A stretch of 64,000 nucleotides of DNA, taken from Dyadobacter linearis. Lineage in GTDB: Bacteria > Bacteroidota > Bacteroidia > Cytophagales > Spirosomataceae. The stretch lies in contig NZ_CAJRAU010000007.1 in assembly GCF_907165045.1 (NCBI RefSeq), positions 62,001 to 126,000 of the forward strand, given 5' to 3'. Both the position numbers and the translations under genes were made by a program. The notes under the pieces are model-generated. The model made no database searches, was not told where the DNA came from, and saw only the letters and a list, made by a program, of their open reading frames with translations. Of the stretch, positions 8,505-17,029 are shown piece after piece (the first letter of the stretch is position 1; each line of letters begins with the position of its first letter).

Positions 8505-9341
8505 CTAATAGTTGAATATCTTCTGAATGCGGTCCGGATTTTCCATCACGGCATTGAACAATTGTTCCAGATCTACGCGACTTTCTTCGTGCCCGGAGTT
8601 CTCGAAAACTGCTTTATAGCCGCGCAGCGAAGGTTCTGAGTAAATAACCCGGTCGTCGTAAGCGATGGTGGAAAGCGTACCGAAGCAAAGCCGCTCGGTC
8701 ACTACATCCAGGCTGTGTTTTAATAAGATCCGGCTGTCTTCGAGGATAATAATGGAATCGATCAGATTGTCGAGGTCGCGGACCTGGTGCGTGGAAATCA
8801 GGATCAGCCGGTCTTTGTTCAATGCGCAGGAAACGAGTTTGCGAAACTGGCTTTTCGAAGGAATATCCAGCCCATTGGTTGGTTCATCCATGATCAGAAC
8901 CCGGGTATTGGCGGCTAATGCAAATGCGATCAGAAACTTCTTTTTTTGGCCAAAAGACATTCCGGTAAGCTTATTGTTTTTCGGCAGGTCCATTTCTGAA
9001 ATGTGTTCCCGGAATTGGTGTTCATCAAACTTCGGATAAAACGGCGCGAGCATTTGAAGGTATTTCTCGATGGTAACCGAAGGCAGATAAATTTCTTCGG
9101 GAATAAAGAAAACATCCTGTAAAAATGCCGGAAAGCGCTTCCGGGGCTCGAATCCTGCTACTTTAATTGTACCTGCCAGCGGAAAAAGCAAACCCACCAT
9201 ATTGCGCAGCAAGCTGGATTTGCCAGCCCCGTTTTTGCCCAGCAACCCATAAATATGCCCCGGCAAAAGCTCCATACTCAGGTCTTCGAAAAGCAATTTT
9301 TGTTTACTATAACCAAAAGAAACACGGTCGAGGTGGATCAT
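8505..9341 (-). CDS. ABC transporter ATP-binding protein
   Basis: A 278-residue ATPase subunit. Walker A is GLLGKNGAGKSS near residue 33-44, Walker B with the D-loop is VLIMDEPTNGLD near 152-163, and the switch histidine follows as ISTHQVRDL. The signature loop is degenerate: MSFGQKKKF replaces the usual LSGGQ, as in some drug- and lantibiotic-type exporters. The C-terminal 60 residues after the ATPase core are probably regulatory. It is the first gene of a leftward four-gene operon with permease, GntR regulator and exported protein. A consensus promoter (9382-9411) and a palindromic operator lie directly upstream. Confidence 0.93.
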   Translation of the reverse strand: MIHLDRVSFGYSKQKLLFEDLSMELLPGHIYGLLGKNGAGKSSLLRNMVGLLFPLAGTIKVAGFEPRKRFPAFLQDVFFIPEEIYLPSVTIEKYLQMLAPFYPKFDEHQFREHISEMDLPKNNKLTGMSFGQKKKFLIAFALAANTRVLIMDEPTNGLDIPSKSQFRKLVSCALNKDRLILISTHQVRDLDNLIDSIIILEDSRILLKHSLDVVTERLCFGTLSTIAYDDRVIYSEPSLRGYKAVFENSGHEESRVDLEQLFNAVMENPDRIQKIFNY

Positions 9342-9356
9342 ATTCTAAATTGTTTT

Positions 9357-9380
9357 AGTGTTCTAGTTAAATAGTACACT
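9357..9380 (-). promoter_or_regulatory. Candidate GntR (YtrA-like) operator
   Basis: An inverted repeat AGTGTTCTA-6-TAGTACACT, with 8 of 9 arm positions paired, lies between the -7 element and the first gene and covers the expected transcription start. From memory, the half-sites AGTGT and ACACT match those described for YtrA of Bacillus subtilis, and a YtrA-like gene is the third gene of this operon, so autoregulation is likely. Confidence 0.6.
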
Positions 9381-9381
9381 G

Positions 9382-9411
9382 CAAATGTAGACGCGCAGAT
9401 TTAGAATCCAA
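9382..9411 (-). promoter_or_regulatory. Promoter of the ABC/GntR operon
   Basis: On the minus strand TTG (9411-9409), 19 bases, then TACATTTG (9389-9382), an exact match to the Bacteroidota -7 consensus TAnnTTTG at consensus spacing, 40 bp upstream of the first start codon. Confidence 0.6.
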
Positions 9412-9455
9412 TACTTCCTGGATTTTATTTTCTAAAAAAGATAAAAACGGTTGAA

Positions 9456-10058
9456 TCAGCTCGTTCTGAGCAGGTTTTGGTAATCTTCCTGCGTGTCGAT
9501 ATCGACAGTTCCGAGTGGAAATGGGAGAGAGTGTACTTCGGACTTGTGCGCCACGATCAGCTTTTTAGCACCTTCGGTACCTTTTAGCTGCAACAGTTGC
9601 TCGAAGTAAGTTTTCGTAAAAAATACGGGCGTCCCAATGGTATTTCCGTAGGAGGAAGCCACGATCGCGGCACCGGATTGTGCCCCGACAATGAGATCCT
9701 GGAATAGCTCAGCAGTAACAAAAGGCTGGTCGCTCACTGCGAGGATACAGCCAGTAATATCAGGGTAAGTTTCTTTTAATAAAGTAACTCCCTTAACAAT
9801 CGACGACGCCATTCCTTCCTGCCAATGTCCATTGTAGATATGCTGGCAGGGAAGTCCGGCAAGCTCATTTTCGATCAATGCAGCCGAGGAGCCGGTCACA
9901 ACGATCACTTTTTCACCGGCAACTTCCACCGCAGTTTCTGCAATATGCCGGATCAGGGTTTTGTTCTGGAATGTCAATAATTGCTTGGGTTCGCCGAGGC
10001 GGGAGGAGTTGCCGGCGGCAAGGATAATGATGCCAACGTTCGGTTTGCCGGTTTCCAT
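9456..10058 (-). CDS. Molybdenum cofactor nucleotidyltransferase-like protein (MocA/CTP transferase type)
   Basis: A 200-residue nucleotidyltransferase of the MobA/MocA kind. The N-terminal motif IIILAAGNSSRLGEPKQLL binds the nucleotide and metal, and AVSDQPFV near residue 102 is the typical central motif. MocA attaches CMP to molybdopterin to make the dinucleotide form used by xanthine-dehydrogenase-type enzymes. The start at 10058 is chosen because it overlaps the stop codon of the xdhC-like gene (TGATG), which indicates coupling; an alternative ATG nine codons upstream is possible. The linked XdhC-like and cysteine desulfurase genes favour a role in molybdenum hydroxylase cofactor maturation. 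Confidence 0.85.
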   Translation of the reverse strand: METGKPNVGIIILAAGNSSRLGEPKQLLTFQNKTLIRHIAETAVEVAGEKVIVVTGSSAALIENELAGLPCQHIYNGHWQEGMASSIVKGVTLLKETYPDITGCILAVSDQPFVTAELFQDLIVGAQSGAAIVASSYGNTIGTPVFFTKTYFEQLLQLKGTEGAKKLIVAHKSEVHSLPFPLGTVDIDTQEDYQNLLRTS

Positions 10059-11272
10059 CAGGTGGTTACGGGTTGTATAGCGCAAAGAAATTCTTCCTTT
10101 TCATCCTTACTATATTCAATTGGCTTTACGGCGCGATTGTGGATCGGTTCTACTTTCTCCCTCAGTGAGTTACCCGACTTATCATTCAATACCGCTTTGA
10201 TCTCGGCCAGCACCGACAATGCAATTTCTTCCGAAGTCTCGGCGCCAATATCCATTCCCACCGGCCCGTAAATCCTGGCTTTTTGCGACTCACTTACTTC
10301 AATACCGTCTGCCAGCAGATCGGCAAACATTCGTTCAAGCTTCTTTTTGGGCCCTAATGCACCGATGTAGCGATATTGATCCTCAATCAAAAGGCTTTTT
10401 AAAAGTGCGAGATCGTAATTGTAGTTATGCGTCATCAGCAGAAAAAACGTTCTGCTATCAGTTTGCACGTGCTTTAAAACGTCATCCGCTTTGGAAACAA
10501 GTACCTTGGTCGCTTTTGGAAAACGTTGTTTCGTAGCGTGACTTCCGCGACCGTCCACCACAGTGATTTCCCAGCCCAAAACGGCCGCCATATCTACCAG
10601 CGGTATCGTATCGTTTCCAGCGCCGGCGATTACCAGGGAGGGTGGTGTATTAAAATACTCAATAAAGCCTGTCAGCGGTTGTCTGTCAGACTCAAAAAGC
10701 TTGAAAAATGAGTCTCCGATTTGGTAGGCCAGTTTTGATTCGGCCAGCAGCGTTTCAGCAGTTAAGAGATCCTGCCCATTATTTATGAGAATTTCATCGT
10801 CCTGCAAATGCAGAAAACATGTACCAGGCTGCTTTCCTGTTCGGGATAGTAATGAAAACAATGTAATCACCACGGCGTTCTGCCTTTTTACCAAAACCTT
10901 TTTTAATAACTCGATCGGATTGTCTGGCTGCGTCGCATTAATAGGTTCGAAAAGAATATGAATAATCCCATTACAGCCCAGCTGTACGCCCAGTGTGGTG
11001 TCGCTTTCGTCGGTGGTATCGTAGGTGACAAGCTTATTTTTTTGCTGGGAAATCGCCAGTAATGCTTTTCGCAAAGCGTCGCCTTCTAGACAGCCGCCGC
11101 TGATCGCGCCCGTTAACTGCCCGTCGTCGGTTACCAGCATCCGCGCGCCCGGCCTCCGGTACGAAGAACCTTCCACGTGCACGACCGTCGCCAGCGCCAT
11201 TCTTTTTCCCTCAACAATTGCCTGCTGGTATGATCTGATGATTTCAGTTATTTCTTTCACCGCGATGCGCAT
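10058..11272 (-). CDS. XdhC/CoxI family molybdenum-hydroxylase maturation protein
   Basis: A 404-residue protein of the XdhC/CoxI family. XdhC binds molybdenum cofactor and protects it while it is sulfurated and inserted into xanthine dehydrogenase-type enzymes. The N-terminal XdhC domain shows GSSYRRPGARMLV and GAISGGCLEGDALRKA (residues about 35-68). The C-terminal Rossmann domain begins SLVIAGAGNDTIPLVDMAA near residue 213 and contains YIGALGPKKKLERM. Its start overlaps the end of the cysteine desulfurase gene by 29 bp and its stop overlaps the nucleotidyltransferase start, so the three form one unit. No target molybdoenzyme gene is in the window. Confidence 0.92.
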   Translation of the reverse strand: MRIAVKEITEIIRSYQQAIVEGKRMALATVVHVEGSSYRRPGARMLVTDDGQLTGAISGGCLEGDALRKALLAISQQKNKLVTYDTTDESDTTLGVQLGCNGIIHILFEPINATQPDNPIELLKKVLVKRQNAVVITLFSLLSRTGKQPGTCFLHLQDDEILINNGQDLLTAETLLAESKLAYQIGDSFFKLFESDRQPLTGFIEYFNTPPSLVIAGAGNDTIPLVDMAAVLGWEITVVDGRGSHATKQRFPKATKVLVSKADDVLKHVQTDSRTFFLLMTHNYNYDLALLKSLLIEDQYRYIGALGPKKKLERMFADLLADGIEVSESQKARIYGPVGMDIGAETSEEIALSVLAEIKAVLNDKSGNSLREKVEPIHNRAVKPIEYSKDEKEEFLCAIQPVTT

Positions 11273-12410
11273 TTACAATTTTGGATATTACCAGGGCACT
11301 GTGCCTCGCCTGATCTTCCGTGGAAAACCGGCCGAAACTAAAACGAAAAGAGCTGTGGATCAATTCATCCGGCAGCCCCATTGCTTTGAGTACATAGCTG
11401 GGTTCGAGCGTGGCAGAAGTACAGGCCGAGCTTCTGGAAAAGGCGACATCATTACCAGCCTCAAATATCATTTTCTCTCCATCCACACCTTCAAAGGCGA
11501 TATTGGTCGTATGCGGCAGCCGGAGTTCGCTGGTCCCATTGACGCTGATCCCGGTCAGTTCCAGCAGTTCGGTTTCAAACTGGTCCCGGATTTTCGCCAG
11601 CCGCGCCGATTCAGTTTCCATTTCGTCCTGACATAGTTCGCACGCTTTTCCAAGTCCAACAATCCCAGGTACATTCAATGTGCCGCTGCGCATATTCCGT
11701 TCGTGTCCGCCCCCGTCGATCTGCGCTGCCAAAGATACGGCCGGGTTCTTTTTTCTGACATATAATGCACCTGCACCTTTTGGTCCGTACATTTTGTGCC
11801 CGCTGAATGCGAGCAAATCAATACCATCGTCGTGCACATTGATCGGGATCTTGCCCACCGCCTGCGTCGCGTCGGTCATAAACAATATATGGTGACGTTT
11901 TGCGATGGAAGAAATCTCGGATACCGGATGCATAACGCCGGTTTCGTTGTTTGCATACATTGCACAAATCAGTACGGTATCTTCTGTGATGGCGGTTTCC
12001 AGCGTTTTCAAATCAATATTTCCGTCGTTTCCAACAGGTAAATAAGTTACATGAACCAGCTCGCTTTCCACGCGCCGGCAGGTATCCAGTACGGCCTTAT
12101 GTTCTGTGCAAATGGTAACAATATGCTTTCTTGGCCGCTGATCGGCTTCCAATACACCTTTGATCGCCAGGTTAACTGCCTCGGTGGCACCCGAAGTGAA
12201 TACGATCTCGGTGGGATGTGCGCCTATCAATGACGCTACCTGTTCGCGCGCGATGTCCACAGCTTCCTCGGCTTCCCAACCGTAAGAATGTGTTCTGCTG
12301 GCTGCATTGCCAAATTTTTCGGTAAAATAGGGGAGCATTTCTTCCAGGACGCGCGGGTCCATTGGCGTGGTTGCATTATTATCAAGGTATACAGGCAGCC
12401 TGACAGCCAT
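11244..12410 (-). CDS. Cysteine desulfurase, NifS/IscS type, linked to XdhC
   Basis: A 388-residue PLP enzyme that takes sulfur from cysteine and carries it as a persulfide. The N-terminus YLDNNATTPMDPRV is diagnostic. The PLP lysine lies in FSGHKMYGPKGAGALYV (near residue 200), and the active-site cysteine in SRSSACTSATLEPSYVL (near residue 325). Its placement at the head of an operon with XdhC-like and MocA-like genes, with no iron-sulfur scaffold gene nearby, suggests a special role in sulfurating the molybdenum cofactor, as described for NifS4 with XdhC in Rhodobacter capsulatus. A housekeeping iron-sulfur role cannot be excluded. Confidence 0.93.
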   Translation of the reverse strand: MAVRLPVYLDNNATTPMDPRVLEEMLPYFTEKFGNAASRTHSYGWEAEEAVDIAREQVASLIGAHPTEIVFTSGATEAVNLAIKGVLEADQRPRKHIVTICTEHKAVLDTCRRVESELVHVTYLPVGNDGNIDLKTLETAITEDTVLICAMYANNETGVMHPVSEISSIAKRHHILFMTDATQAVGKIPINVHDDGIDLLAFSGHKMYGPKGAGALYVRKKNPAVSLAAQIDGGGHERNMRSGTLNVPGIVGLGKACELCQDEMETESARLAKIRDQFETELLELTGISVNGTSELRLPHTTNIAFEGVDGEKMIFEAGNDVAFSRSSACTSATLEPSYVLKAMGLPDELIHSSFRFSFGRFSTEDQARHSALVISKIVNAHRGERNN

Positions 12411-12530
12411 AGTTAGTTATTGATGAAGGATCGAATATTTCCTATTAACCAAATTAAACAAAAAACCATCCCATTTTACGAGGAGCGGCATCGAACAGTA
12501 TAAAACCGTTCCACTCTGCTTCGAAACATG

Positions 12531-12562
12531 TTGCCTGAACTGAAACTATTTGCTTATTTTTG
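12531..12562 (+). promoter_or_regulatory. Promoter of the peroxiredoxin gene
   Basis: TTG (12531-12533), 21 bases, TATTTTTG (12555-12562), a full match to the Bacteroidota -7 consensus. It lies 56 bp before the start codon. The 208 bp between the divergent genes shows no OxyR site that I can recognise. Confidence 0.55.
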
Positions 12563-12618
12563 TGTTAAACTCTATAATATCAGTAGATTAAAATACTGTC
12601 CACTTAAACTTAAAAACT

Positions 12619-13254
12619 ATGTCACTTCGACTTGGAGATATTGCCCCTGACTTTGAGGCAAATACTACACAGGGACCTCTTAAATTTCATGAATGGTTAG
12701 GCGATAGCTGGGGTTTGCTTTTCTCTCACCCGGCAGATTTTACTCCGGTTTGTACGACTGAGCTTGGCAAAACGGCACTTTTGCAAGGTGAATTTCAAAA
12801 ACGCAATGTGAAAGTGCTGGCAGTAAGTGTAGATGATCTTGACTCTCACAACCGCTGGATCCCGGATATCAATGAAGTAAATGATACAGAAGTTAACTTC
12901 CCGATCATTGCTGACGAAGGTCGCAAAGTGGCTCAATTATATGATATGATCCACCCGAATGCGAGTGAGAAATCAACCGTTCGCTCGGTATTTGTGATCG
13001 GACCTGATAAAAAAATCAAGCTGACATTGACTTATCCTGCTTCGACAGGCCGTAATTTCAATGAAATCCTGCGCGTTGTGGATTCGTTGCAGCTTACTGC
13101 CAACTATTCAGTCGCTACTCCGGCGGACTGGAAAGATGGTGACGATGTGATCGTGGTACCTGCTGTGAGCACAGAGGATGCAGAGAAGAAATTCACAAAA
13201 GGACTGAATATCGTGAAGCCGTATCTGCGGTATACGCCACAGCCGAATAAGTAA
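12619..13254 (+). CDS. 1-Cys peroxiredoxin (Prx6 family)
   Basis: Reduces hydrogen peroxide and organic peroxides. The 211-residue protein has the peroxidatic cysteine in PADFTPVCTTELGK at residue 45 and contains no other cysteine, so it is a true 1-Cys enzyme that needs an outside thiol for recycling. The C-terminal dimerisation extension with RYTPQPNK is typical of Prx6. It is transcribed alone, with its own promoter upstream and a strong bidirectional terminator downstream. Confidence 0.95.
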   Translation: MSLRLGDIAPDFEANTTQGPLKFHEWLGDSWGLLFSHPADFTPVCTTELGKTALLQGEFQKRNVKVLAVSVDDLDSHNRWIPDINEVNDTEVNFPIIADEGRKVAQLYDMIHPNASEKSTVRSVFVIGPDKKIKLTLTYPASTGRNFNEILRVVDSLQLTANYSVATPADWKDGDDVIVVPAVSTEDAEKKFTKGLNIVKPYLRYTPQPNK

Positions 13255-13270
13255 TCTTATCAGGCTTAAT

Positions 13271-13317
13271 ATAAACGAAACGAGGCCGTTGCATTGCAGC
13301 GGCCTCGTTTCGTTTAT
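13271..13317. terminator. Bidirectional terminator
   Basis: A perfect 18-bp stem (13271-13288 with 13300-13317) whose outer part is A-rich on one side and T-rich on the other. It separates the peroxiredoxin gene from the converging membrane protein gene and can act in both directions. Confidence 0.85.
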
Positions 13318-13324
13318 TAAAATA

Positions 13325-14053
13325 TCAGTCTTCCTCCTGTATTATTTTCTCCGGAATTATCTTTTCCTCCCCGTAATACGTCATGTGACGCGCGCCTTTG
13401 TAGTAGTACCAGATAGACGCGGCCATCGCTATGTGGCTGATATCGTTATAGTTGAACCACGGGCCAAAACTGAATTTGAGTGCGTGAAGTCCAGCGGCAA
13501 GCGCGCCCATGAATGTGGCAATGAAAATATTCACGCTCCCCGGATCTTTCTTTTTCCGGTACACATATACTTCAATCGAAAACAACATCAGGAACAACCC
13601 GTAGAAAGCGTGGATCTCGACGATCAGGAAGTTGAGTGTGATAAAGGTCAATATAAAGAATACGGTCAGCTCAATATAATTTAACCAGCCCAGGATCAGT
13701 CCGTTACGTTTTTGTAGCAGGGGCTTAATATGCCAGATTGCGGCTCTTTCAAAGAGTGCAACTGCGATCATACTGGCAAACCAGCCTGGAATCTTTCCCT
13801 TCTGCCCCGTCAAATACAGGAAGCCGTGACCTAAAACGCCACCTATCGCTGTCGCGATCGCCATAAAAAGGAAGAAGTACTGGATCTGCTTATACATTCT
13901 GTGCGCCCGGCCCAGTTTGTTGAGATGGATAAATGCATAAATGCAAATGGCAGTCATCGCCAGGCTGGATAATACCGTGGAAGGTTCGAGGATAGTAATG
14001 CCGAAAACTTGTATCTGGTGGACTTTACTAAAATCAATTACAACATCATTCAT
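13325..14053 (-). CDS. Multi-pass integral membrane protein, unrecognised
   Basis: A 242-residue protein with about seven hydrophobic segments, starting after a short polar N-terminus (about residue 28). A histidine is conserved-looking within several segments (GHGFLYL, IHAFYGLF, GLHALKF, DISHIAMA), a pattern seen in haem- or metal-handling membrane proteins, although this is only a resemblance. It stands alone, leftward, between a bidirectional terminator and a 300-bp divergent gap. I do not recognise the family with certainty. Confidence 0.7.
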   Translation of the reverse strand: MNDVVIDFSKVHQIQVFGITILEPSTVLSSLAMTAICIYAFIHLNKLGRAHRMYKQIQYFFLFMAIATAIGGVLGHGFLYLTGQKGKIPGWFASMIAVALFERAAIWHIKPLLQKRNGLILGWLNYIELTVFFILTFITLNFLIVEIHAFYGLFLMLFSIEVYVYRKKKDPGSVNIFIATFMGALAAGLHALKFSFGPWFNYNDISHIAMAASIWYYYKGARHMTYYGEEKIIPEKIIQEED

Positions 14054-14256
14054 GAATAGAAGAGCGTTTGGTCGCGGATGGAGTGAATGTCATCTGATGA
14101 TATTCAATGCCCAAAGTAAACCACAAATGGCTTAAAACGGATACGAAATCAATATTGAAACTCACTTTACCAAAATTATACCAGTCTTTCCCCGGAGTTT
14201 GGAACGGACAAACCGGGCAATTCGACGATGAAAACCGCCCGGCTGTCTATTATCAC

Positions 14257-14286
14257 TTTGGATGTGCCGGTTATACTTTTCCTTTG
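14257..14286 (+). promoter_or_regulatory. Candidate promoter of the outer membrane receptor gene
   Basis: TTTG (14257-14260), 18 bases, TTCCTTTG (14279-14286), one base off the TAnnTTTG consensus. It lies 67 bp before the start codon. I see nothing else in the 300-bp gap between the divergent genes at 14054-14353. Confidence 0.35.
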
Positions 14287-14353
14287 TATCAGTAATTATA
14301 ATTTAAACAGGAAAAATCACTCCGGCTCTCTTTTTATACCGTGTTCTGAAATC

Positions 14354-16867
14354 ATGAAAAAATCTACGCTGTCACTTATCAGAAATGCCTCATTATCGCT
14401 ACTTACATTGTTTTTGGTTCAAAATGTGAATGCGCAGGTTGGTGCTCCGGCAGGCGGGCCGATCTTGGAAACCGCTCCAAAGGGGAATTCTAAAATATCC
14501 GGAATTGTACTGGACTCAGCTGCTGCAAAAGGAGTGGAGTTTGCAAGTATTGCATTATTCAGTGTCGAGGATAATAAAGCGATCGACGGAACTACGGCGG
14601 ACGAAACGGGGAGATTCTCGATCACCAAAGTGGCTCCGGGAAACTACAAACTGCTGGTCTCTTTTATCGGATTCAAGGACAAATCGATTGATAATATCAA
14701 AATTGAAAAAGGCAGGGATATTGACCTGGGTTCGGTTCAGCTTGCTTCCACTGTGCAGAATTTGCAGGAAGTGACCATTACGGGTGAAAAGTCGCTGATT
14801 GAAGAAAAAGTGGACAGGCTCGTTTTTAATGCTGAAAAAGATATTACTTCCAAAGGCGGCGACGCGGCAGACTTGTTGCGTAAAGTGCCAATGCTTTCGG
14901 TTGATCTGGATGGAAACGTCTCGCTGAGAGGAAGTTCTAATATCCGTGTACTCATCAACAACAAACCTTCGACGATCATCGCCAGCAACGTGGCGGATGC
15001 ATTGAAACAAATACCAGCCGATATGATCAAAACGGTGGAGGTGATCACTTCTCCCTCTGCGAAATATGATGCCGAAGGCTCAGGCGGTATTATTAATATC
15101 GTTACCAAAAAGAATAATCTGCAAGGTTTGACCCTCAATATCGATTCCGGCGTGGGTAACCGCGGAACGAATTTAGGCTTGAATGGAAGTTACCGCAAAG
15201 GTAAAATGGGTTTTACGCTGGGTGGATTTGGCCGCGCTTTTTATAATAAGGCTACCTCTTCATTAGATCAAACAACTTTTTCAGAAGGTTCTTCATTTTT
15301 AACCAAACAAACTTCTGACGCGAAAGACAGGGGTTTGTTCGGTCAATATTCGTTGGGCTGGGATTATGACCTGGGTAAAAATCAGGCACTGTCGGCTGGT
15401 CTGAGATATGGGACCCGGAATTTTATCCAGAAGCAAAACCTGACGATCAATCAATTTGAAAACGATGTGCTGGATCTTACCTCGCAGCGCAAAGTGAACC
15501 GCAAGGATCTTTCAGGAACGGTGGATTTCAATATTGACTATATCCGGACTTTTAAGCCGCAGCAGGAGTGGAGCATTTCTACGCTTTACAGCCGGACCGG
15601 TTTGACCAATAATTTCAATACCGATCTGCTAACAGAATCGAATGCAGTGGCCAGCACATTAAAAAATGAGAATAAAAATCGCAATTCCGAGTTTACGATC
15701 CAGACCGATTACCAGACTCCGATCGGTAAAAACCAGTTGATTGAATTTGGTGCAAAAGGGATATTCAGGACAGTGGACAGTGATTTCAGATATCTTACTT
15801 CGACTGAATCGGGTGATTTTATATTGAGTCCTGCAAATCCTTCCGGCGTTTTGAATTACAGCCAGAATGTTGCGGCGGGTTATGTTTCCTATACTTTGAC
15901 CACTAAAAATAAATATACATTCAAGGCAGGTACACGCTACGAATTCACGGGAATTACGGCGGATTTGGGAGAAGAAGGGGCGGTAAGTATCCCGAATTAT
16001 GGAAATCTGGTGCCGAGTATCAATGTTTCGAAAAGTATCTCAGGCAGCACAACGTTGAAAGCCGCTTATAATCGCAGGATCCAGCGGCCTGGAATTCAGC
16101 AGCTTAACCCAAATGTAAACTTGTCTAATCCGCAGAGTATCAGCACAGGTAACCCCGCATTGAGCCCGGAACTGACTGACAATTTTGAGATTGCGATGAG
16201 TACCAATATCAAAAAAACTTATCTGAACATTTCTGCATTCGCCCGCCAGACCAATAATTCGATCACGCAGGTCAGGAATGCGGTGGATACTTTGCAGGGA
16301 GCTATTGTGACCACTTTTGACAATATCGGAAAACAGCGCGCATACGGGATGAATGTGTTTGCAAACGTATATCTTACTCCGAAATGGACTGTAAATGGTA
16401 GTTTGGATATTCTACACAGCTACCTCGAAGGCCAGACTACCAGCCTGGAAGGAACTTCGGTAACAGCCAGTAACTCTGGGTTTAATTATGGTGGCCGGTT
16501 AATGTCACAGGTTACACTTCGCCAGGGTTGGGGAGTGCAGGCTTTTGGTTTCTATCGCGGAAAGGAAATCCAGCTGCAAGGAACCCGGACAGGCTTTTAC
16601 ATGTATTCGCTGGGCTTTAAGAAAGATCTGCCGAACAAGAAGGGAAGTATCGGATTCGCTGCGGAGAATTTCATGACAAAAGGGGTAAAATTCACTTCTG
16701 ACCTTACTTCTCCACAATTTAATCAGGTTTCCCAAACCCAGCTTTATAACAGGAATTTCAAGATCACATTCAACTATGCGATCGGTAAAATGAGTTTTGA
16801 CGCGCCGAAGAAAAGGACGAAATCTGTTAATAACACGGACGTAATAGGCGGCGGAGAGCAGAAGTAA
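14354..16867 (+). CDS. TonB-dependent receptor-like outer membrane beta-barrel protein
   Basis: An 837-residue outer membrane protein. The ATG at 14354 gives a clean signal peptide (MKKSTLSLIRNASLSLLTLF, cleavage after NVNA). It is followed by a carboxypeptidase-like regulatory domain at about residues 35-115 (ISGIVLDSAAAKGVEFASI ... GRFSITKVAPGNYKLLVSFIGF), then a plug domain (SLRGSSNIRVLINNKPSTI ... VEVITSPSAKYDAEGSGGIINIVT), and a C-terminal barrel of the OMP_b-brl_3 type. The substrate is unknown; no SusD partner follows, so it is not a classical polysaccharide-utilisation pair. It is monocistronic, with a terminator 20 bp after the stop. Confidence 0.92.
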   Translation: MKKSTLSLIRNASLSLLTLFLVQNVNAQVGAPAGGPILETAPKGNSKISGIVLDSAAAKGVEFASIALFSVEDNKAIDGTTADETGRFSITKVAPGNYKLLVSFIGFKDKSIDNIKIEKGRDIDLGSVQLASTVQNLQEVTITGEKSLIEEKVDRLVFNAEKDITSKGGDAADLLRKVPMLSVDLDGNVSLRGSSNIRVLINNKPSTIIASNVADALKQIPADMIKTVEVITSPSAKYDAEGSGGIINIVTKKNNLQGLTLNIDSGVGNRGTNLGLNGSYRKGKMGFTLGGFGRAFYNKATSSLDQTTFSEGSSFLTKQTSDAKDRGLFGQYSLGWDYDLGKNQALSAGLRYGTRNFIQKQNLTINQFENDVLDLTSQRKVNRKDLSGTVDFNIDYIRTFKPQQEWSISTLYSRTGLTNNFNTDLLTESNAVASTLKNENKNRNSEFTIQTDYQTPIGKNQLIEFGAKGIFRTVDSDFRYLTSTESGDFILSPANPSGVLNYSQNVAAGYVSYTLTTKNKYTFKAGTRYEFTGITADLGEEGAVSIPNYGNLVPSINVSKSISGSTTLKAAYNRRIQRPGIQQLNPNVNLSNPQSISTGNPALSPELTDNFEIAMSTNIKKTYLNISAFARQTNNSITQVRNAVDTLQGAIVTTFDNIGKQRAYGMNVFANVYLTPKWTVNGSLDILHSYLEGQTTSLEGTSVTASNSGFNYGGRLMSQVTLRQGWGVQAFGFYRGKEIQLQGTRTGFYMYSLGFKKDLPNKKGSIGFAAENFMTKGVKFTSDLTSPQFNQVSQTQLYNRNFKITFNYAIGKMSFDAPKKRTKSVNNTDVIGGGEQK

Positions 16868-16886
16868 TATTCAAAGATTTTAAGAG

Positions 16887-16916
16887 AAACCGATGCAACC
16901 TCAGCGTCGGTTTTCT
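16887..16916 (+). terminator. Terminator of the outer membrane receptor gene
   Basis: A 10-bp stem (16887-16896 with 16904-16913, one G-T pair) with a 7-base loop is followed by TTTTCTTGTTTTG. Confidence 0.7.
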
Positions 16917-16919
16917 TGT

Positions 16920-16953
16920 TTTGCTTAGAGTGGGATATTAAACTGTATCTTTG
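16920..16953 (+). promoter_or_regulatory. Promoter of the four-helix-bundle sensor-like gene
   Basis: TTTG (16920-16923), 22 bases, TATCTTTG (16946-16953), an exact -7 consensus. It lies 76 bp before the preferred start codon and supports the start at 17030 instead of a longer frame that would begin upstream of the promoter. Confidence 0.5.
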
Positions 16954-17029
16954 TTACGTTAATTTGAAAAGATATTATAGCATTATTGCTATATTGATTT
17001 CGGTTGACGAAGTGTATAAACCTCATGAG

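Noticed and set aside
9405..9424. Hairpin AATCCA/TGGATT as a terminator of the MocA-like operon
   Set aside because: The stem is only six base pairs and on the relevant strand it is not followed by a T-run.
13325..14053. Haem-copper or cytochrome b type assignment for the membrane protein
   Set aside because: Histidines occur in membrane segments, but their spacing does not match a known haem-binding pattern.
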